Positions 35,243 through 43,822 are shown, counted from the stretch's first letter. The stretch: 64,000 nucleotides of DNA from Pseudomonas sp. DY-1 (GCF_003626975.1 NZ_CP032616.1:3906001-3970000); one strand, 5' to 3'. Notes: generated from the letters alone by a model not told the origin. Numbers and translations are program-made.

Positions 35243-36259
35243 ATGGCCACCTCGCTGCTACCGGAAGAGCGCGCACTCACCACTCTGCACACTATCGCCC
35301 TGGCCGTGACCACATTGGCCAGCAGCGGCACCGACCGCCAGCTCCTGCTCGACGGCAGTGGCGTTTGCTGCGCCGATCTCGACACTCCCGACAAACTGAT
35401 CACCCACGCCCAGGAATTGCGCGTCTTCGCCAATGCCCTGGCGATCACCCGCGATCCCTCGCTGGGCCTGTCCCTCGGCCTGCGCATGCACGTATCCGCC
35501 TACGGCATGCTCGGCTACCCGATGCTCGCCAGCCGCACCCTGCGCGATGCCCTGACCATCGCCCTCGGGCATCCGGCGCTGCTGGGCACCTACTTCAAGC
35601 TGAGCCTGGAGGAAAATGACGGCGAGGCGTGCCTCGTTGCGGTCGGCTACCGCTACGCGCCCGAGCTGACGGTGTTCAACAGCGAACTTTGCCTGACCTC
35701 GCTGCTCACCGTATTGCAGGACCTGCTCGGCACCAGCATTCGCCCGGCGCGGGTCTGCCTGTCCTATCGCCCGCCGCTGCATGCCGCCACCTATGAACAG
35801 ATACTTGGCTGCCCAGCTGAATTCGGAGCCTCCCGCAATGCCCTCTGCTTCGATGCAGCCCTGCTCGACCGGACCCTGCCCCTGGCCGACCCGGTGACCT
35901 GCCACTACGGCCTGCAGCAATGCCTGAAGCTGGACGCCCAACTCAACAGCCGCCATGACGTGCTCGACCAGATCCGCCACCACCTGGCCGGCAACCTGCG
36001 CGACGCATGCGACCTGGACAGCGTCGCGCGCCAGTTGCACCGCTCCGAGCGCACCCTGCGTCGCCACCTGCAGCAGCTGAACACCAGTTTCCAGCGCCTG
36101 CTGGACGAAGTGCGCTACGACAAGGCGCGCCAGTTGCTGGTGCAGACCGACCTGCCCATCTACCTGATCGCCGAACAGCTCGGCTACAGCGAAACCGCGA
36201 GCTTCCGGCATGCCTTCCAGCGCTGGAGCGGGCAGTCACCGAGCCTGTATCGCCGCTAG
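35243..36259 (+). CDS. AraC-family regulator, candidate controller of the polyamine block
   Basis: A 338-residue regulator with an N-terminal arabinose-binding-like ligand domain (about 20-205) of the OruR/ArgR-type group and a C-terminal double helix-turn-helix (about 240-335, LDSVARQLHRSERTLRRHLQQ, then IAEQLGYSETASFRHAFQRWSG). AGGGGACGG precedes the ATG. It sits immediately upstream of the polyamine ABC genes. The paired TTGRCC half-sites in front of the ABC operon and of the APC permease gene are spaced as AraC proteins like, so I infer it controls both. Confidence 0.88.
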   Translation: MATSLLPEERALTTLHTIALAVTTLASSGTDRQLLLDGSGVCCADLDTPDKLITHAQELRVFANALAITRDPSLGLSLGLRMHVSAYGMLGYPMLASRTLRDALTIALGHPALLGTYFKLSLEENDGEACLVAVGYRYAPELTVFNSELCLTSLLTVLQDLLGTSIRPARVCLSYRPPLHAATYEQILGCPAEFGASRNALCFDAALLDRTLPLADPVTCHYGLQQCLKLDAQLNSRHDVLDQIRHHLAGNLRDACDLDSVARQLHRSERTLRRHLQQLNTSFQRLLDEVRYDKARQLLVQTDLPIYLIAEQLGYSETASFRHAFQRWSGQSPSLYRR

Positions 36260-36276
36260 GCCTGCCAGAGGCCATT

Positions 36277-36302
36277 GCGGGGGCGAATGAACTCGCCCCC
36301 GC
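36277..36302. repeat. GGGGGCGA palindrome, possible terminator of the araC-type gene
   Basis: A perfect 10-bp inverted repeat with a 6-base loop lies 17 bp after the regulator's stop. No T-run follows. A related palindrome (same GGGGGCGAA core) is at 43324-43351, so this is a dispersed intergenic element that may also stop transcription. Confidence 0.6.
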
Positions 36303-36346
36303 AGGCTCCTTCTCGCCGCTTCGCGACCTTAATGACCGCCCGCAAC

Positions 36347-36413
36347 TTGGCCGAAAATATCCCCTTTTGACCTGATCTATCGTTCTGCACCTACTAGGCT
36401 GCTGACAGAATCG
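36347..36413 (+). promoter_or_regulatory. Polyamine promoter element, copy 1 (upstream of ABC operon)
   Basis: Order: TTGGCC at 36347, ATCCC at 36359, TTTTGACC at 36365-36372, TTCT at 36383, and GCTGACAGAATCG at 36401-36413. By hand count 42 of 67 positions match copy 2 at 40518-40584 with no gap. The two TTGRCC half-sites start exactly 20 bp apart, two helical turns. A -10 element CAGAAT with a weak -35 (TTCTGC, 17 bp before) follows, as in activator-dependent promoters. Confidence 0.7.
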
Positions 36414-36488
36414 GGACAAACAAGGGCCGCTTCACCAGCAGAAAAAGAAAAGCCCAATAAGAACAAATCCTTAGAGCTTGTGATCAGC

Positions 36489-37538
36489 ATGACTAGCGCG
36501 ATCAGCGTCGAACGTGTGTGCATGGAGTTCGGTGATCCGGGGCAGGGCGTGAAGGCCCTCGACGATGTTTCCCTGGAAATCCGCGCCAACGAGTTCTTCA
36601 CCCTCCTCGGCCCGTCCGGCTGCGGCAAGACCACTCTCTTGAGGCTCATCGCGGGCTTCGAGCAACCCAGCTCCGGCGCCATCCGCCTGTACGGCGAGCC
36701 GATGCAGGGCCTCCCGCCATTCCGCCGCCCGGTCAACACCGTGTTCCAGAGCTACGCCCTGTTCCCCCACATGACCGTGGCCCAGAACATCGCCTTCGGC
36801 CTGGAGATGCGCGGGCTCTCCCGCAGCGAAATCGAGCAGACGGTGCAGCGCATGCTGGAACTGGTGAAGTTACCGGATGTGGGCAAACGCCGCGCCGACC
36901 AGCTTTCCGGCGGCCAGCAGCAGCGCATCGCTTTGGCGCGCGCGCTGGCCAACAAGCCCAAGGTGCTGCTACTGGACGAATCGCTCTCTGCGCTGGACCA
37001 GAAACTGCGCAAGGAAATGCAGATCGAGCTCAAACGCCTGCAGCACGAGACCGGCATCACCTTCATCTTCGTTACCCATGACCAGGAAGAAGCCCTGACC
37101 ATGTCCGACCGCATCGCGGTGATGAGCAAGGGTCGCGTCCTCCAGGTCGGCACTCCGACGGAAATCTACGAAGCGCCCCTGAATCGCACGGTGGCGGACT
37201 TCATCGGCGAAACCAACTTCCTGGAGGGCGAAGCCCTGGAGCGCGGAGTGCTGTTGCCCGACGGTCAGTTGCTCAGCGCCTTCAGCCCGCGCCGTGGTGC
37301 CGTGACCCTGGCGATCCGTCCGGAGCGCACCTGCCTAGACGAGCAGGGCAACCTGGCAGGTGAGATCGAGAACGTGGTCTATGTCGGCACCGATACCGTG
37401 TACCACCTGAATATCGCCGGGCAGAGCGGCTTCCGAGTTCGCCAGCAGAACCGCAATGGCGCGCTGAACGTCTATTCGGCCGGTGAGAAGGTGCGAGTAC
37501 AGGTACCCGGTGAAGCCATCCGGGTACTGGTCGAATGA
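36489..37538 (+). CDS. Polyamine ABC transporter ATP-binding protein (PotA type)
   Basis: The 349-residue ATPase shows Walker [11 protein letters not shown]-loop [13 protein letters not shown], signature [15 protein letters not shown] and Walker [17 protein letters not shown] (Ser where most relatives have Pro). The C-terminal part (about 240-349) is the TOBE domain used by PotA/FbpC-type importers. ATG at 36489 is used; a GTG three codons earlier is possible, and neither has a strong ribosome site. Its end overlaps the next gene by 4 bp (ATGA). Confidence 0.92.
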   Translation: MTSAISVERVCMEFGDPGQGVKALDDVSLEIRANEFFTLLGPSGCGKTTLLRLIAGFEQPSSGAIRLYGEPMQGLPPFRRPVNTVFQSYALFPHMTVAQNIAFGLEMRGLSRSEIEQTVQRMLELVKLPDVGKRRADQLSGGQQQRIALARALANKPKVLLLDESLSALDQKLRKEMQIELKRLQHETGITFIFVTHDQEEALTMSDRIAVMSKGRVLQVGTPTEIYEAPLNRTVADFIGETNFLEGEALERGVLLPDGQLLSAFSPRRGAVTLAIRPERTCLDEQGNLAGEIENVVYVGTDTVYHLNIAGQSGFRVRQQNRNGALNVYSAGEKVRVQVPGEAIRVLVE

Positions 37539-38449
37539 GCACCCTGCGCGCCCAGGCGGAACGCCGCCAATTACGTCGGCGCCTGGCACTGACCAGCCCG
37601 GCCATGCTCGCCCTGCTGGTGTTCCTGGTGCTCCCACTGGGGATCATGTTCCTGGTGTCGATCCTGGCCCCGGGCGACTATGGCGGCGTGAAATGGGACC
37701 AGTATTCGCTGGAGGCCTATGTCAACTTCCTCTACGAACGCGATCTGGATGACAGCCTGGTGTTCAACACCGACTACCTGCAGATCTTCCAGCGCTCGTT
37801 CTGGCTGTCGGTACTGACCACTGTCGGCTGCCTGCTGATCGGATTCCCCACCGCGCTCTATCTGGCGCTACAGAGCGAGCGCAAACGCAACCTGCTGCTG
37901 TTCCTGGTCACCGTTCCCTTCTGGACCAACCTGCTGGTGCGGGTCTATGCGTGGATCCTGCTGCTACGCAACGGCGGTCTGGTGGACAGCGGCCTCGGCG
38001 TATTCGGCCTCTCGGACGGCGCGCTCGGCCTGCTGTACACGGATGTGGCGGTGGTAATCGGCCTGCTCTACACCTTCTTGCCGTTCATGGTGCTGCCCAT
38101 CTACACCAGCCTGGAGAAGCTCGACTGGCGCCTGGTGGAAGCCGCCTTCGACCTCGGTGCCAACCGTTTCCAGGCCCTGCGCCGAGTCATCGTACCGCTG
38201 GCCATGCCCGGCATAGTCGCCGGCGCGATCCTGGTGTTCATCCCGTCGCTCGGCAACTACATCATTCCCGAGCTGCTCGGGGGTGGTAAGTCACTGATGA
38301 TCGGCAACCTGATCCAGCTGCAGTTCGGTGCATCCCACAACTGGCCACTGGGCGCGGCACTGTCCTTCGCCCTGCTCGGCTTCGTGTTGCTGGCGATGCT
38401 GCTCTACAGCCTGCGCTTCAAGCAGGCCGCCGGCGGAGGCCATCCATGA
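37535..38449 (+). CDS. Polyamine ABC transporter permease (PotB/PotH type)
   Basis: A 304-residue inner-membrane permease with six hydrophobic helices and the EAA loop near residues 200-220 ([18 protein letters not shown]). The first periplasmic loop is long (about residues 45-85). It overlaps the genes on both sides by 4 bp, so the ABC proteins are translationally coupled. Confidence 0.92.
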   Translation: MSTLRAQAERRQLRRRLALTSPAMLALLVFLVLPLGIMFLVSILAPGDYGGVKWDQYSLEAYVNFLYERDLDDSLVFNTDYLQIFQRSFWLSVLTTVGCLLIGFPTALYLALQSERKRNLLLFLVTVPFWTNLLVRVYAWILLLRNGGLVDSGLGVFGLSDGALGLLYTDVAVVIGLLYTFLPFMVLPIYTSLEKLDWRLVEAAFDLGANRFQALRRVIVPLAMPGIVAGAILVFIPSLGNYIIPELLGGGKSLMIGNLIQLQFGASHNWPLGAALSFALLGFVLLAMLLYSLRFKQAAGGGHP

Positions 38450-39234
38450 ACATGCAGAACCCGCTCTGGCGATTCACCGGCGTACGCCCCACCGCCTGGC
38501 TGTTCTTCGCCTTCCTCTATGTACCGATCCTGTTGCTGGTGGCACTGAGCTTCAACGGCGGGCAGTCGGCGACGATCTGGGAAAGCTTCAGCCTCAAGTG
38601 GTACTCGGTGGTAGCCAACGATCCGGAAATCGTCCGCGCTGCGAAGAACTCGCTGATCGTTGCCACCTTCGCCACCCTGATCGCCACCGCCCTGGCCACC
38701 CTCGCCGCCCTGGGGATGCGCGGCCGCGCCTTCCGCGGACAGACATTGATGAGCGGGGTGCTCGGCCTGCCGCTGCTGGTGCCGGAGATCGTCACCGCCG
38801 TGGCCACCCTGATGTTCTTCGCCTTCATCGGCCTGAAGCTTTCGCTGTTCACCATCCTCATCGCCCACGTGGTGTTCTGCATTCCATTCGCCTACTTGCC
38901 AATCCGCGCCCGCCTGGAAGGCATGGACCCGCGCCTGGCCGAAGCCGCAGCCGATCTCTACGCCTCCCCCTGGAAGGCTTTCTGGAAGGTGACCTTCCCG
39001 CTGCTGATGCCCGGCATCCTTTCCGGCGCCATGCTCGCGTTCATCATTTCCATGGACGACTTCGTCATCACCTACTTCGTCGCCGGCGCCGGTTCCACGA
39101 CCCTGCCGGTGTACATCTTCAGCTCGATCAGAATGGGTATTTCGCCAAAGATCAACGCGATATCCTCGATTATCCTCGTGATTTCCATAGCTTTCGTTGC
39201 ATTGTCCTACTACGTCGGGCAGCGCAAGCGCTGA
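38446..39234 (+). CDS. Polyamine ABC transporter permease (PotC/PotI type)
   Basis: A 262-residue permease with six membrane helices and EAA loop AEAAADLYASPWKAFWKV. It is the second transmembrane subunit and should pair with the preceding permease over the PotA-type ATPase. The ISMDDFVITYFVAG segment is characteristic of PotC/YdcV proteins. Confidence 0.92.
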   Translation: MNMQNPLWRFTGVRPTAWLFFAFLYVPILLLVALSFNGGQSATIWESFSLKWYSVVANDPEIVRAAKNSLIVATFATLIATALATLAALGMRGRAFRGQTLMSGVLGLPLLVPEIVTAVATLMFFAFIGLKLSLFTILIAHVVFCIPFAYLPIRARLEGMDPRLAEAAADLYASPWKAFWKVTFPLLMPGILSGAMLAFIISMDDFVITYFVAGAGSTTLPVYIFSSIRMGISPKINAISSIILVISIAFVALSYYVGQRKR

Positions 39235-39263
39235 CCCGTCCTCGACCAGCAAGGAGCTTGACC

Positions 39264-40307
39264 ATGACCCGTCGTACCCCGCTCGCACTTGCCGTACTGT
39301 TCGCCTCCGGCCTTGCCGGCTCGGCCCAGGCGGCAGGGACCCTGCACTTCGCCAACTGGTCGGACTACTACCCGCCGGAGCTGTTGAAGAAATTCGAGAA
39401 GGACACCGGCATCAAGGCCACCCTGGATGCCTACGACAGCAACGAGACCTTGCTGGCCAAGCTCAAGGCAGGCGGCGGCGCCTACGACGTGGTGGTGCCG
39501 TCCGATAGCTTCATCCAGATCATGGCCGGTGACGGACTGCTGCAGAAACTCGACAAGACCAAGCTACCCAACCTGAAGAACCTCAAGGCCAACTTCCAGA
39601 CTCTCGACTTCGACCCTGGCCACGACTACAGCGTGCCTTACCTCTGGGGCACCACCGGCTACAGCTATGACAGCAAGCAGGTGCCGGGCGGCAAGCTGGA
39701 CGAGAGCTGGAAGCCCTTCTTCGAGCCATCGGCCGAACTGAAGGGCAAGGTTGTCGCGCTGAACTCAATCGAAGACCTGTACATAGCCGCGTCTCACTAT
39801 CTGTCGATCGACCAGTGCACCGAAGATCCGAAGGAAGCGAAGAAGATCCAGGACCTCCTGCTGGCACAGAAGCCGCTGCTCGCGATGTACAACAGCGATG
39901 GCACCATCGAGCGCATGGCCGCCGGCGAAGTGGCCATGCACATGCAGTGGAACGGCGCCTTCCATCGCGCCCACGCCCAGCGCGAAAGCCTGGTCTACGT
40001 CTATCCGAAGGAAGGCATCCACGTCTTCATCGATAACCTCGTGATCCCCAAGGACGCGGTGAACGTCGAGGAAGCCCACGCCTTCATCAACTGGATGATG
40101 CTGCCGGAGAACATCGCCGCCGCCTCCAACTTCGCCAAGTACAACAACGCCATCGAGGGCTCGGACAAGTTCATGGAGAAGGAGCTGTTCGACGATCCGG
40201 CCATCAACACCCCGCAAGACAAGCTTGATCGCCTGCGTACCTTCAAGCTCTGCTCGCCCAAGGCCCTGAGCCTGCGCAGCAAGGTATGGACGAAGCTGAA
40301 GAAGTAA
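39264..40307 (+). CDS. Polyamine-binding periplasmic protein (PotD/PotF type)
   Basis: A 347-residue periplasmic receptor with a signal peptide (about 1-25, ending GSAQA). Typical PotD features are FANWSDYYPPE, YDVVVPSDSFIQ, YLWGTTGYSYDSK and IDNLVIPKDAVN before the closing helices. The exact ligand (putrescine, spermidine, acetylpolyamine or another amine) cannot be decided. GGAGC lies upstream of the ATG at 39264; a longer in-frame extension overlaps the permease gene and is not real. It is the last gene of the ABC unit. Confidence 0.93.
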   Translation: MTRRTPLALAVLFASGLAGSAQAAGTLHFANWSDYYPPELLKKFEKDTGIKATLDAYDSNETLLAKLKAGGGAYDVVVPSDSFIQIMAGDGLLQKLDKTKLPNLKNLKANFQTLDFDPGHDYSVPYLWGTTGYSYDSKQVPGGKLDESWKPFFEPSAELKGKVVALNSIEDLYIAASHYLSIDQCTEDPKEAKKIQDLLLAQKPLLAMYNSDGTIERMAAGEVAMHMQWNGAFHRAHAQRESLVYVYPKEGIHVFIDNLVIPKDAVNVEEAHAFINWMMLPENIAAASNFAKYNNAIEGSDKFMEKELFDDPAINTPQDKLDRLRTFKLCSPKALSLRSKVWTKLKK

Positions 40308-40316
40308 GCCCCATTC

Positions 40317-40343
40317 GGAAGGGTGCGCGCAGCGCACCCTTCC
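40317..40343 (+). terminator. Palindrome after the polyamine-binding protein gene
   Basis: A perfect 12-bp inverted repeat with a 3-base loop begins 10 bp after the stop codon. No T-run follows, so termination would rely on stem strength or the stem protects the mRNA end. The GGGTGCGC core is common in Pseudomonas intergenic repeats. Confidence 0.6.
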
Positions 40344-40517
40344 CATTCTCGCCTGTCGCCCCCCCTGTTCACGCCCAGAGCTTGCCGGGGAGCTGTCGCT
40401 TTTCAGATCGACCCATGGCGCCCTCCGAACCCTCGAATGATGGACTGGCGGAGCGCAGGACACCCTACGCACTGGTTCCTTCTTTCTTAGAGAGAGTCGT
40501 TACTCCGGCCAACCATA

Positions 40518-40584
40518 TTGGCCATTTCGATCCCTTTTTGACCCTTTGCGGGGTTCTTCGACTTGCCGGGCGCTGACAAAATCG
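40518..40584 (+). promoter_or_regulatory. Polyamine promoter element, copy 2 (upstream of APC permease)
   Basis: The order and spacing equal copy 1: TTGGCC, ATCCC, TTTTGACC (40536-40543), TTCT, then GCTGACAAAATCG (40572-40584). Half-sites start 20 bp apart. The candidate -10 is CAAAAT. It lies about 260 bp upstream of the permease ATG, giving a long leader that includes a small reading frame. Confidence 0.7.
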
Positions 40585-40650
40585 AAGCGCATGCCACTAG
40601 CGGGCGCCTCACTGCGGCGCCGATTCAACAAAAAAAATGGCTAGAGAGAT

Positions 40651-40731
40651 ATGACGATGTCCCGTGCACCTGCGCCTCGAACCGCCCTTCCCTCTTCCGT
40701 CCAACGGACGCCGCAACTCCACCCTTACTGA
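40651..40731 (+). CDS. Possible 26-codon leader peptide upstream of the APC permease
   Basis: An ATG (with a second ATG two codons later) follows AGAGAG and opens 26 codons rich in Pro, Arg and Ser (MTMSRAPAPRTALPSS...), ending TGA. It lies downstream of the candidate promoter and 113 bp before the permease gene, so it would be in the mRNA leader. Polyamine-responsive upstream frames are known in other systems; here this is only a possibility. Confidence 0.25.
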   Translation: MTMSRAPAPRTALPSSVQRTPQLHPY

Positions 40732-40844
40732 ATGCCCGCGCACAGCCGGATGCGCAACGGACCCGGCCTCGCACGCGCATGGATGGCTCGCATCGCGACC
40801 CAGGCGCCGCCCAGCGGCGCGCAGTAGATTGGAGAGAAGAATAA

Positions 40845-42236
40845 ATGCCCACCCCGTCCGCCGGCCTCGAAAACAGCGGCAGCGTGCCCAACGATTTCAC
40901 CCACAGCGCCCAGGGAACCTCCCTGCGCCGGATACTCGGGCTGCCCGCCCTGGTGTTCTTCGGCCTCGTCTACATGGTGCCGCTGACCATCTTCACCACC
41001 TACGGCGTGGTCACGCAGATGACTGGCGGCCGCACCGCCCTGGCCTACGTGGTCACTCTGCTGGCGATGATCTTCACCGCCTTGTCGTACAGCTTCATGG
41101 TCCGTCGCTATCCCATCGCCGGCTCCGCGTACTCCTATACCAGCCTCAGCTTCGGCGCCGGCGCGGGCTTCCTCACTGGCTGGTCGCTGCTGCTGGATTA
41201 CCTGTTCCTGCCGATGATCAACTACCTGGTGATCGGCCTGTTCCTCAACGTGGCCTTCCCCGAAGTACCGGCCTGGGTCTTCGTGGTCAGCGCCATTGCC
41301 CTGGTCACCGCACTGAATGTTCGCGGCATCAATTCGGTGTCGAGCATGAGCAACCTGATCGTGGCCGCCCAGGTGATCTTCGTCCTGGTGTTCCTGGCCA
41401 TGGCCGGCAAGAGCCTGTTCGGTGCCCCCATCGATTTCACCGCGCCCTTCGTCGGCGACGGTAGCCAGCCCGGCCTGGCGCCCCTGATGGCTGGTGCGGC
41501 AGTGCTCTGCCTGTCGTTCCTCGGGTTCGATGCGGTATCGACGCTGGCCGAGGAAGCCCGCGATCCGAGGCGCGACATCCCGCGCGCCATCGTCATCACC
41601 ACCCTGATTGCCGGCGCGCTGTTCTTCGTCCTGGCGCTCGTCGCCCAGTTGGTATTCCCCGGCAGCGCCTTCCAGGACGTGGACGCCGCGGCCAATGAAG
41701 TGATGCTGAAAGCCGGTGGCCAGTTCCTCGCGGCCTTCTTCACTGCCATCTATGTTGCCGGCTCCGTCGGCTCGGCCCTGGCTTCCCAGGCCTCGGTGTC
41801 GCGCATCCTCTACAGCATGGGTCGCGACGGCATCCTTCCGCGTCGCCTGTTCGGCACCCTGTCCGGGCGCTTCCAGACGCCGACTACTGCCATCCTGATT
41901 GTCTCGGCCGTATCGCTGCTGGCGGTGGTTATCGACCTCGCGACCCTCGCTTCGATGATCAGCTTCGGCGCCCTGGTGGCCTTCTCCGCCGTGAACCTCG
42001 CGGTGATTCGCACCCACCTGTTCGACCGCCGCCCGCGCCAGTCGGGTGACCTGTTGCGCTACGGCCTGATCCCGGCCATCGGTTTCGCCCTGATCGCCTG
42101 GCTCTGGACCAGCCTCTCGGGCCTGACCCTGGCGATCGGCCTCGGCTGGTTCGTCGTAGGCGTGGCCTACCTCGCCGTGCAGACCAGCGGATTCCGCCGC
42201 AAGGCGCCGCACGTGCAATTCTCCGAATTCGAATGA
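40845..42236 (+). CDS. APC-family permease, likely polyamine or amino acid importer
   Basis: A 463-residue transporter of the amino acid-polyamine-organocation superfamily with about 12 hydrophobic helices. Helix 1 carries the unwound motif LPALVFFGLVYMVPLTIFTTYG. LGFDAVSTLAEEARDPRRDIPRAI in the middle is typical of APC members. GGAGAGAAG precedes the ATG. It is followed 34 bp later by the acetylpolyamine amidohydrolase gene, so it probably imports (acetyl)polyamines, PuuP-like. The substrate is inferred from context. Confidence 0.88.
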   Translation: MPTPSAGLENSGSVPNDFTHSAQGTSLRRILGLPALVFFGLVYMVPLTIFTTYGVVTQMTGGRTALAYVVTLLAMIFTALSYSFMVRRYPIAGSAYSYTSLSFGAGAGFLTGWSLLLDYLFLPMINYLVIGLFLNVAFPEVPAWVFVVSAIALVTALNVRGINSVSSMSNLIVAAQVIFVLVFLAMAGKSLFGAPIDFTAPFVGDGSQPGLAPLMAGAAVLCLSFLGFDAVSTLAEEARDPRRDIPRAIVITTLIAGALFFVLALVAQLVFPGSAFQDVDAAANEVMLKAGGQFLAAFFTAIYVAGSVGSALASQASVSRILYSMGRDGILPRRLFGTLSGRFQTPTTAILIVSAVSLLAVVIDLATLASMISFGALVAFSAVNLAVIRTHLFDRRPRQSGDLLRYGLIPAIGFALIAWLWTSLSGLTLAIGLGWFVVGVAYLAVQTSGFRRKAPHVQFSEFE

Positions 42237-42270
42237 CCCCGATGAAACCGCTAGCCGAAAGGAGACGCTG

Positions 42271-43302
42271 ATGCTGACGATCTATTCCGACGACCACCAC
42301 CTGCACCACGGCAAGCACGAACTGATCGGGGGCCAATTCACCCCCTGCTTCGAGAAGCCAAGCCGCGCCGACATGGTGCTGGACCGCGCCAAGGCGGTGA
42401 ACCTCGGCCCCATCCAGGCACCAGTTGACTTCGGCCTGTCGCCCATCCTGCGGGTGCACAGCGAAGGGTTCGTGAACTTCCTGAAGAACGCCTGGAGCGA
42501 CTGGCAGGCCAAGGGCCGCAGCCATGACATGCTACCCATCGCCTGGCCGACCCGACGCCTGCGCCAGGTGGAACCCACCGACATCGATGGGCGCTTGGGC
42601 TACTACTCCTTCGATGCTGGCGCGCCCATCACCGCTGGCACCTGGCAGGCCATCACCAGCTCTGCCAATGTCGCCCTCAGCGGCGAGGCGGAACTGCGCA
42701 AAGGTGCTCGCGGCATCTTCTCCCTGTGCCGGCCACCGGGCCACCACGCCGCCGCCGACTACATGGGCGGCTACTGCTACCTGAACAACGCCGCCATTGC
42801 CGTGCAGTCCATGCTGGACGCTGGCGCCAAGCGGGTCGCAGTGCTGGACGTGGACTACCACCACGGCAACGGTACCCAGGACATCTTCTACGACCGCGCC
42901 GACGTACTCTTCACCTCGATCCACGGTGATCCGCGCTTCGAGTACCCCTACTACCTGGGCTTCGCCGACGAAAAAGGTGTGGGTGCGGGGGAAGGCTTCA
43001 ATTTCAACTACCCACTGGCCTCGGGCATCGACTGGTCGGTATGGAGCCTCGCCCTCGCCGACGCCTGCCGGCAGATCGCCGAATACGCCCCAGATGCGCT
43101 GGTGGTTTCGCTGGGTGTGGACACCTACAAGGAAGACCCCATTTCGCAGTTCAAGCTGGATAGCCCGGACTACCTGCGCATGGGCGAAATCATCGGCAAG
43201 CTCGGCCTGCAGACGCTGTTCGTAATGGAAGGGGGTTATGCGGTGGAGGAGATCGGCATCAACGCGATCAATGTATTGCAGGGGTTCGATAGCGTGGCGT
43301 GA
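42271..43302 (+). CDS. Acetylpolyamine amidohydrolase (histone deacetylase family)
   Basis: The 343-residue zinc hydrolase removes acetyl groups from acetylated polyamines. The HDAC-fold motifs are complete: SLCRPPGHHAAAD with the catalytic His pair, VLDVDYHHGNGTQDIFY with zinc ligands Asp and His, FTSIHGDPRFEYPYYLGF, and the third ligand in SLGVDTYKEDP. The length and the N-terminal insertion match the dimeric bacterial acetylpolyamine enzymes rather than eukaryotic HDACs. AAAGGAG precedes the ATG. It is probably one transcript with the APC permease. Confidence 0.92.
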   Translation: MLTIYSDDHHLHHGKHELIGGQFTPCFEKPSRADMVLDRAKAVNLGPIQAPVDFGLSPILRVHSEGFVNFLKNAWSDWQAKGRSHDMLPIAWPTRRLRQVEPTDIDGRLGYYSFDAGAPITAGTWQAITSSANVALSGEAELRKGARGIFSLCRPPGHHAAADYMGGYCYLNNAAIAVQSMLDAGAKRVAVLDVDYHHGNGTQDIFYDRADVLFTSIHGDPRFEYPYYLGFADEKGVGAGEGFNFNYPLASGIDWSVWSLALADACRQIAEYAPDALVVSLGVDTYKEDPISQFKLDSPDYLRMGEIIGKLGLQTLFVMEGGYAVEEIGINAINVLQGFDSVA

Positions 43303-43323
43303 GGGGCCCTGGGAAATGGCATT

Positions 43324-43351
43324 TGTGGGGGCGAAATCATTCGCCCCCACA
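43324..43351. terminator. Palindromic terminator between amidohydrolase and ygiW-like gene
   Basis: A perfect 12-bp inverted repeat with a 4-base loop lies in the convergent gap and is followed on the plus strand by GAGTTTTA. It shares the GGGGGCGAA core with 36277-36302 and so is both a dispersed repeat and a plausible terminator for the plus-strand unit. Confidence 0.7.
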
Positions 43352-43359
43352 GAGTTTTA

Positions 43360-43707
43360 TCAGTTGACCCGCTCGACGAATTCCACATCCACCTCGCGAC
43401 CCATCAGGTCGCGATCCACTTCGCCGGTCAGCTTGACCGTAGCCTTGTCGTCGATGGACATCGGCGGCCAGTCTTCATCGTCGATTTCCACTTTCATGGT
43501 GCCAGTGGAGTCCTTGAACTCATAGATATCACCCTTGATGCGCTTGACGATCTGCCCCTGCAGCACCACCGGTGCATCGTCGGCGGCCTCCAGCGCGGCC
43601 GCGACAGTGGTGATCTGGGAAGTGGCGCCGGGGCCGGTGTAGCTGTTGGCCAAGGCGGCGGTGGAGAACAGCGGTACGGCCAGCAGAGCGAGGTATTTGG
43701 TTTTCAT
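43360..43707 (-). CDS. YgiW/CarO-like periplasmic OB-fold protein
   Basis: A 115-residue protein with a signal peptide (about 1-20, ending AALA) and one bacterial OB-fold (BOF) domain: VVLQGQIVKRIKGDIYEFKD, then GTMKVEIDDEDW and VKLTGEVDRDLMGREVDVEFVERV. Known relatives: YgiW/YdeI stress-tolerance proteins, and CarO of P. aeruginosa, a calcium-regulated protein. Its position next to the acetylpolyamine gene and an SdiA-regulated gene matches PA0320 (from memory). Three TTAAG motifs lie upstream. Confidence 0.9.
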   Translation of the reverse strand: MKTKYLALLAVPLFSTAALANSYTGPGATSQITTVAAALEAADDAPVVLQGQIVKRIKGDIYEFKDSTGTMKVEIDDEDWPPMSIDDKATVKLTGEVDRDLMGREVDVEFVERVN

Positions 43708-43769
43708 GGAGGTGTTCCCGTGCGTTCGTAGATGACGGGATCAGGCTAGGGCGGCCAGCTGAAACGAGG

Positions 43770-43797
43770 CTTAAAAGGGCCTTAAGCGAAGCTTAAA
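43770..43797 (-). promoter_or_regulatory. Triple TTAAG array (PmrA/BqsR-type operator)
   Basis: On the minus strand three TTAAG motifs are each separated by six bases, giving two overlapping TTAAG-N6-TTAAG boxes that also fit YTTAAK-N5-YTTAAK. The array ends 62 bp upstream of the ygiW/carO-like ATG and points towards it. OmpR-family regulators bind such 11-bp direct repeats; the BqsR/CarR box of P. aeruginosa has this form. Confidence 0.75.
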
Positions 43798-43822
43798 GAC
43801 AGGCGCTCCCGGTGATCAGGAT

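Larger units (their letters stand above)
40308..40844. other. 537-bp gap between the ABC operon and the APC permease gene
   Basis: The gap holds a strong palindrome at 40317-40343, the second polyamine promoter element at 40518-40584, an A-tract (40629-40636) and a short reading frame at 40651-40731. A 93-codon open frame (40563-40844) lacks a ribosome site and family similarity. The rest shows no gene. Confidence 0.7.

Noticed and set aside
38328..39263. Upstream extension of the polyamine-binding protein frame
   Set aside because: It overlaps the permease genes in another frame; the signal peptide and ribosome site place the start at 39264.
40563..40844. 93-codon frame before the APC permease
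   Set aside because: No ribosome site, no similarity, and it overlaps the promoter element. Kept only as part of the described gap.
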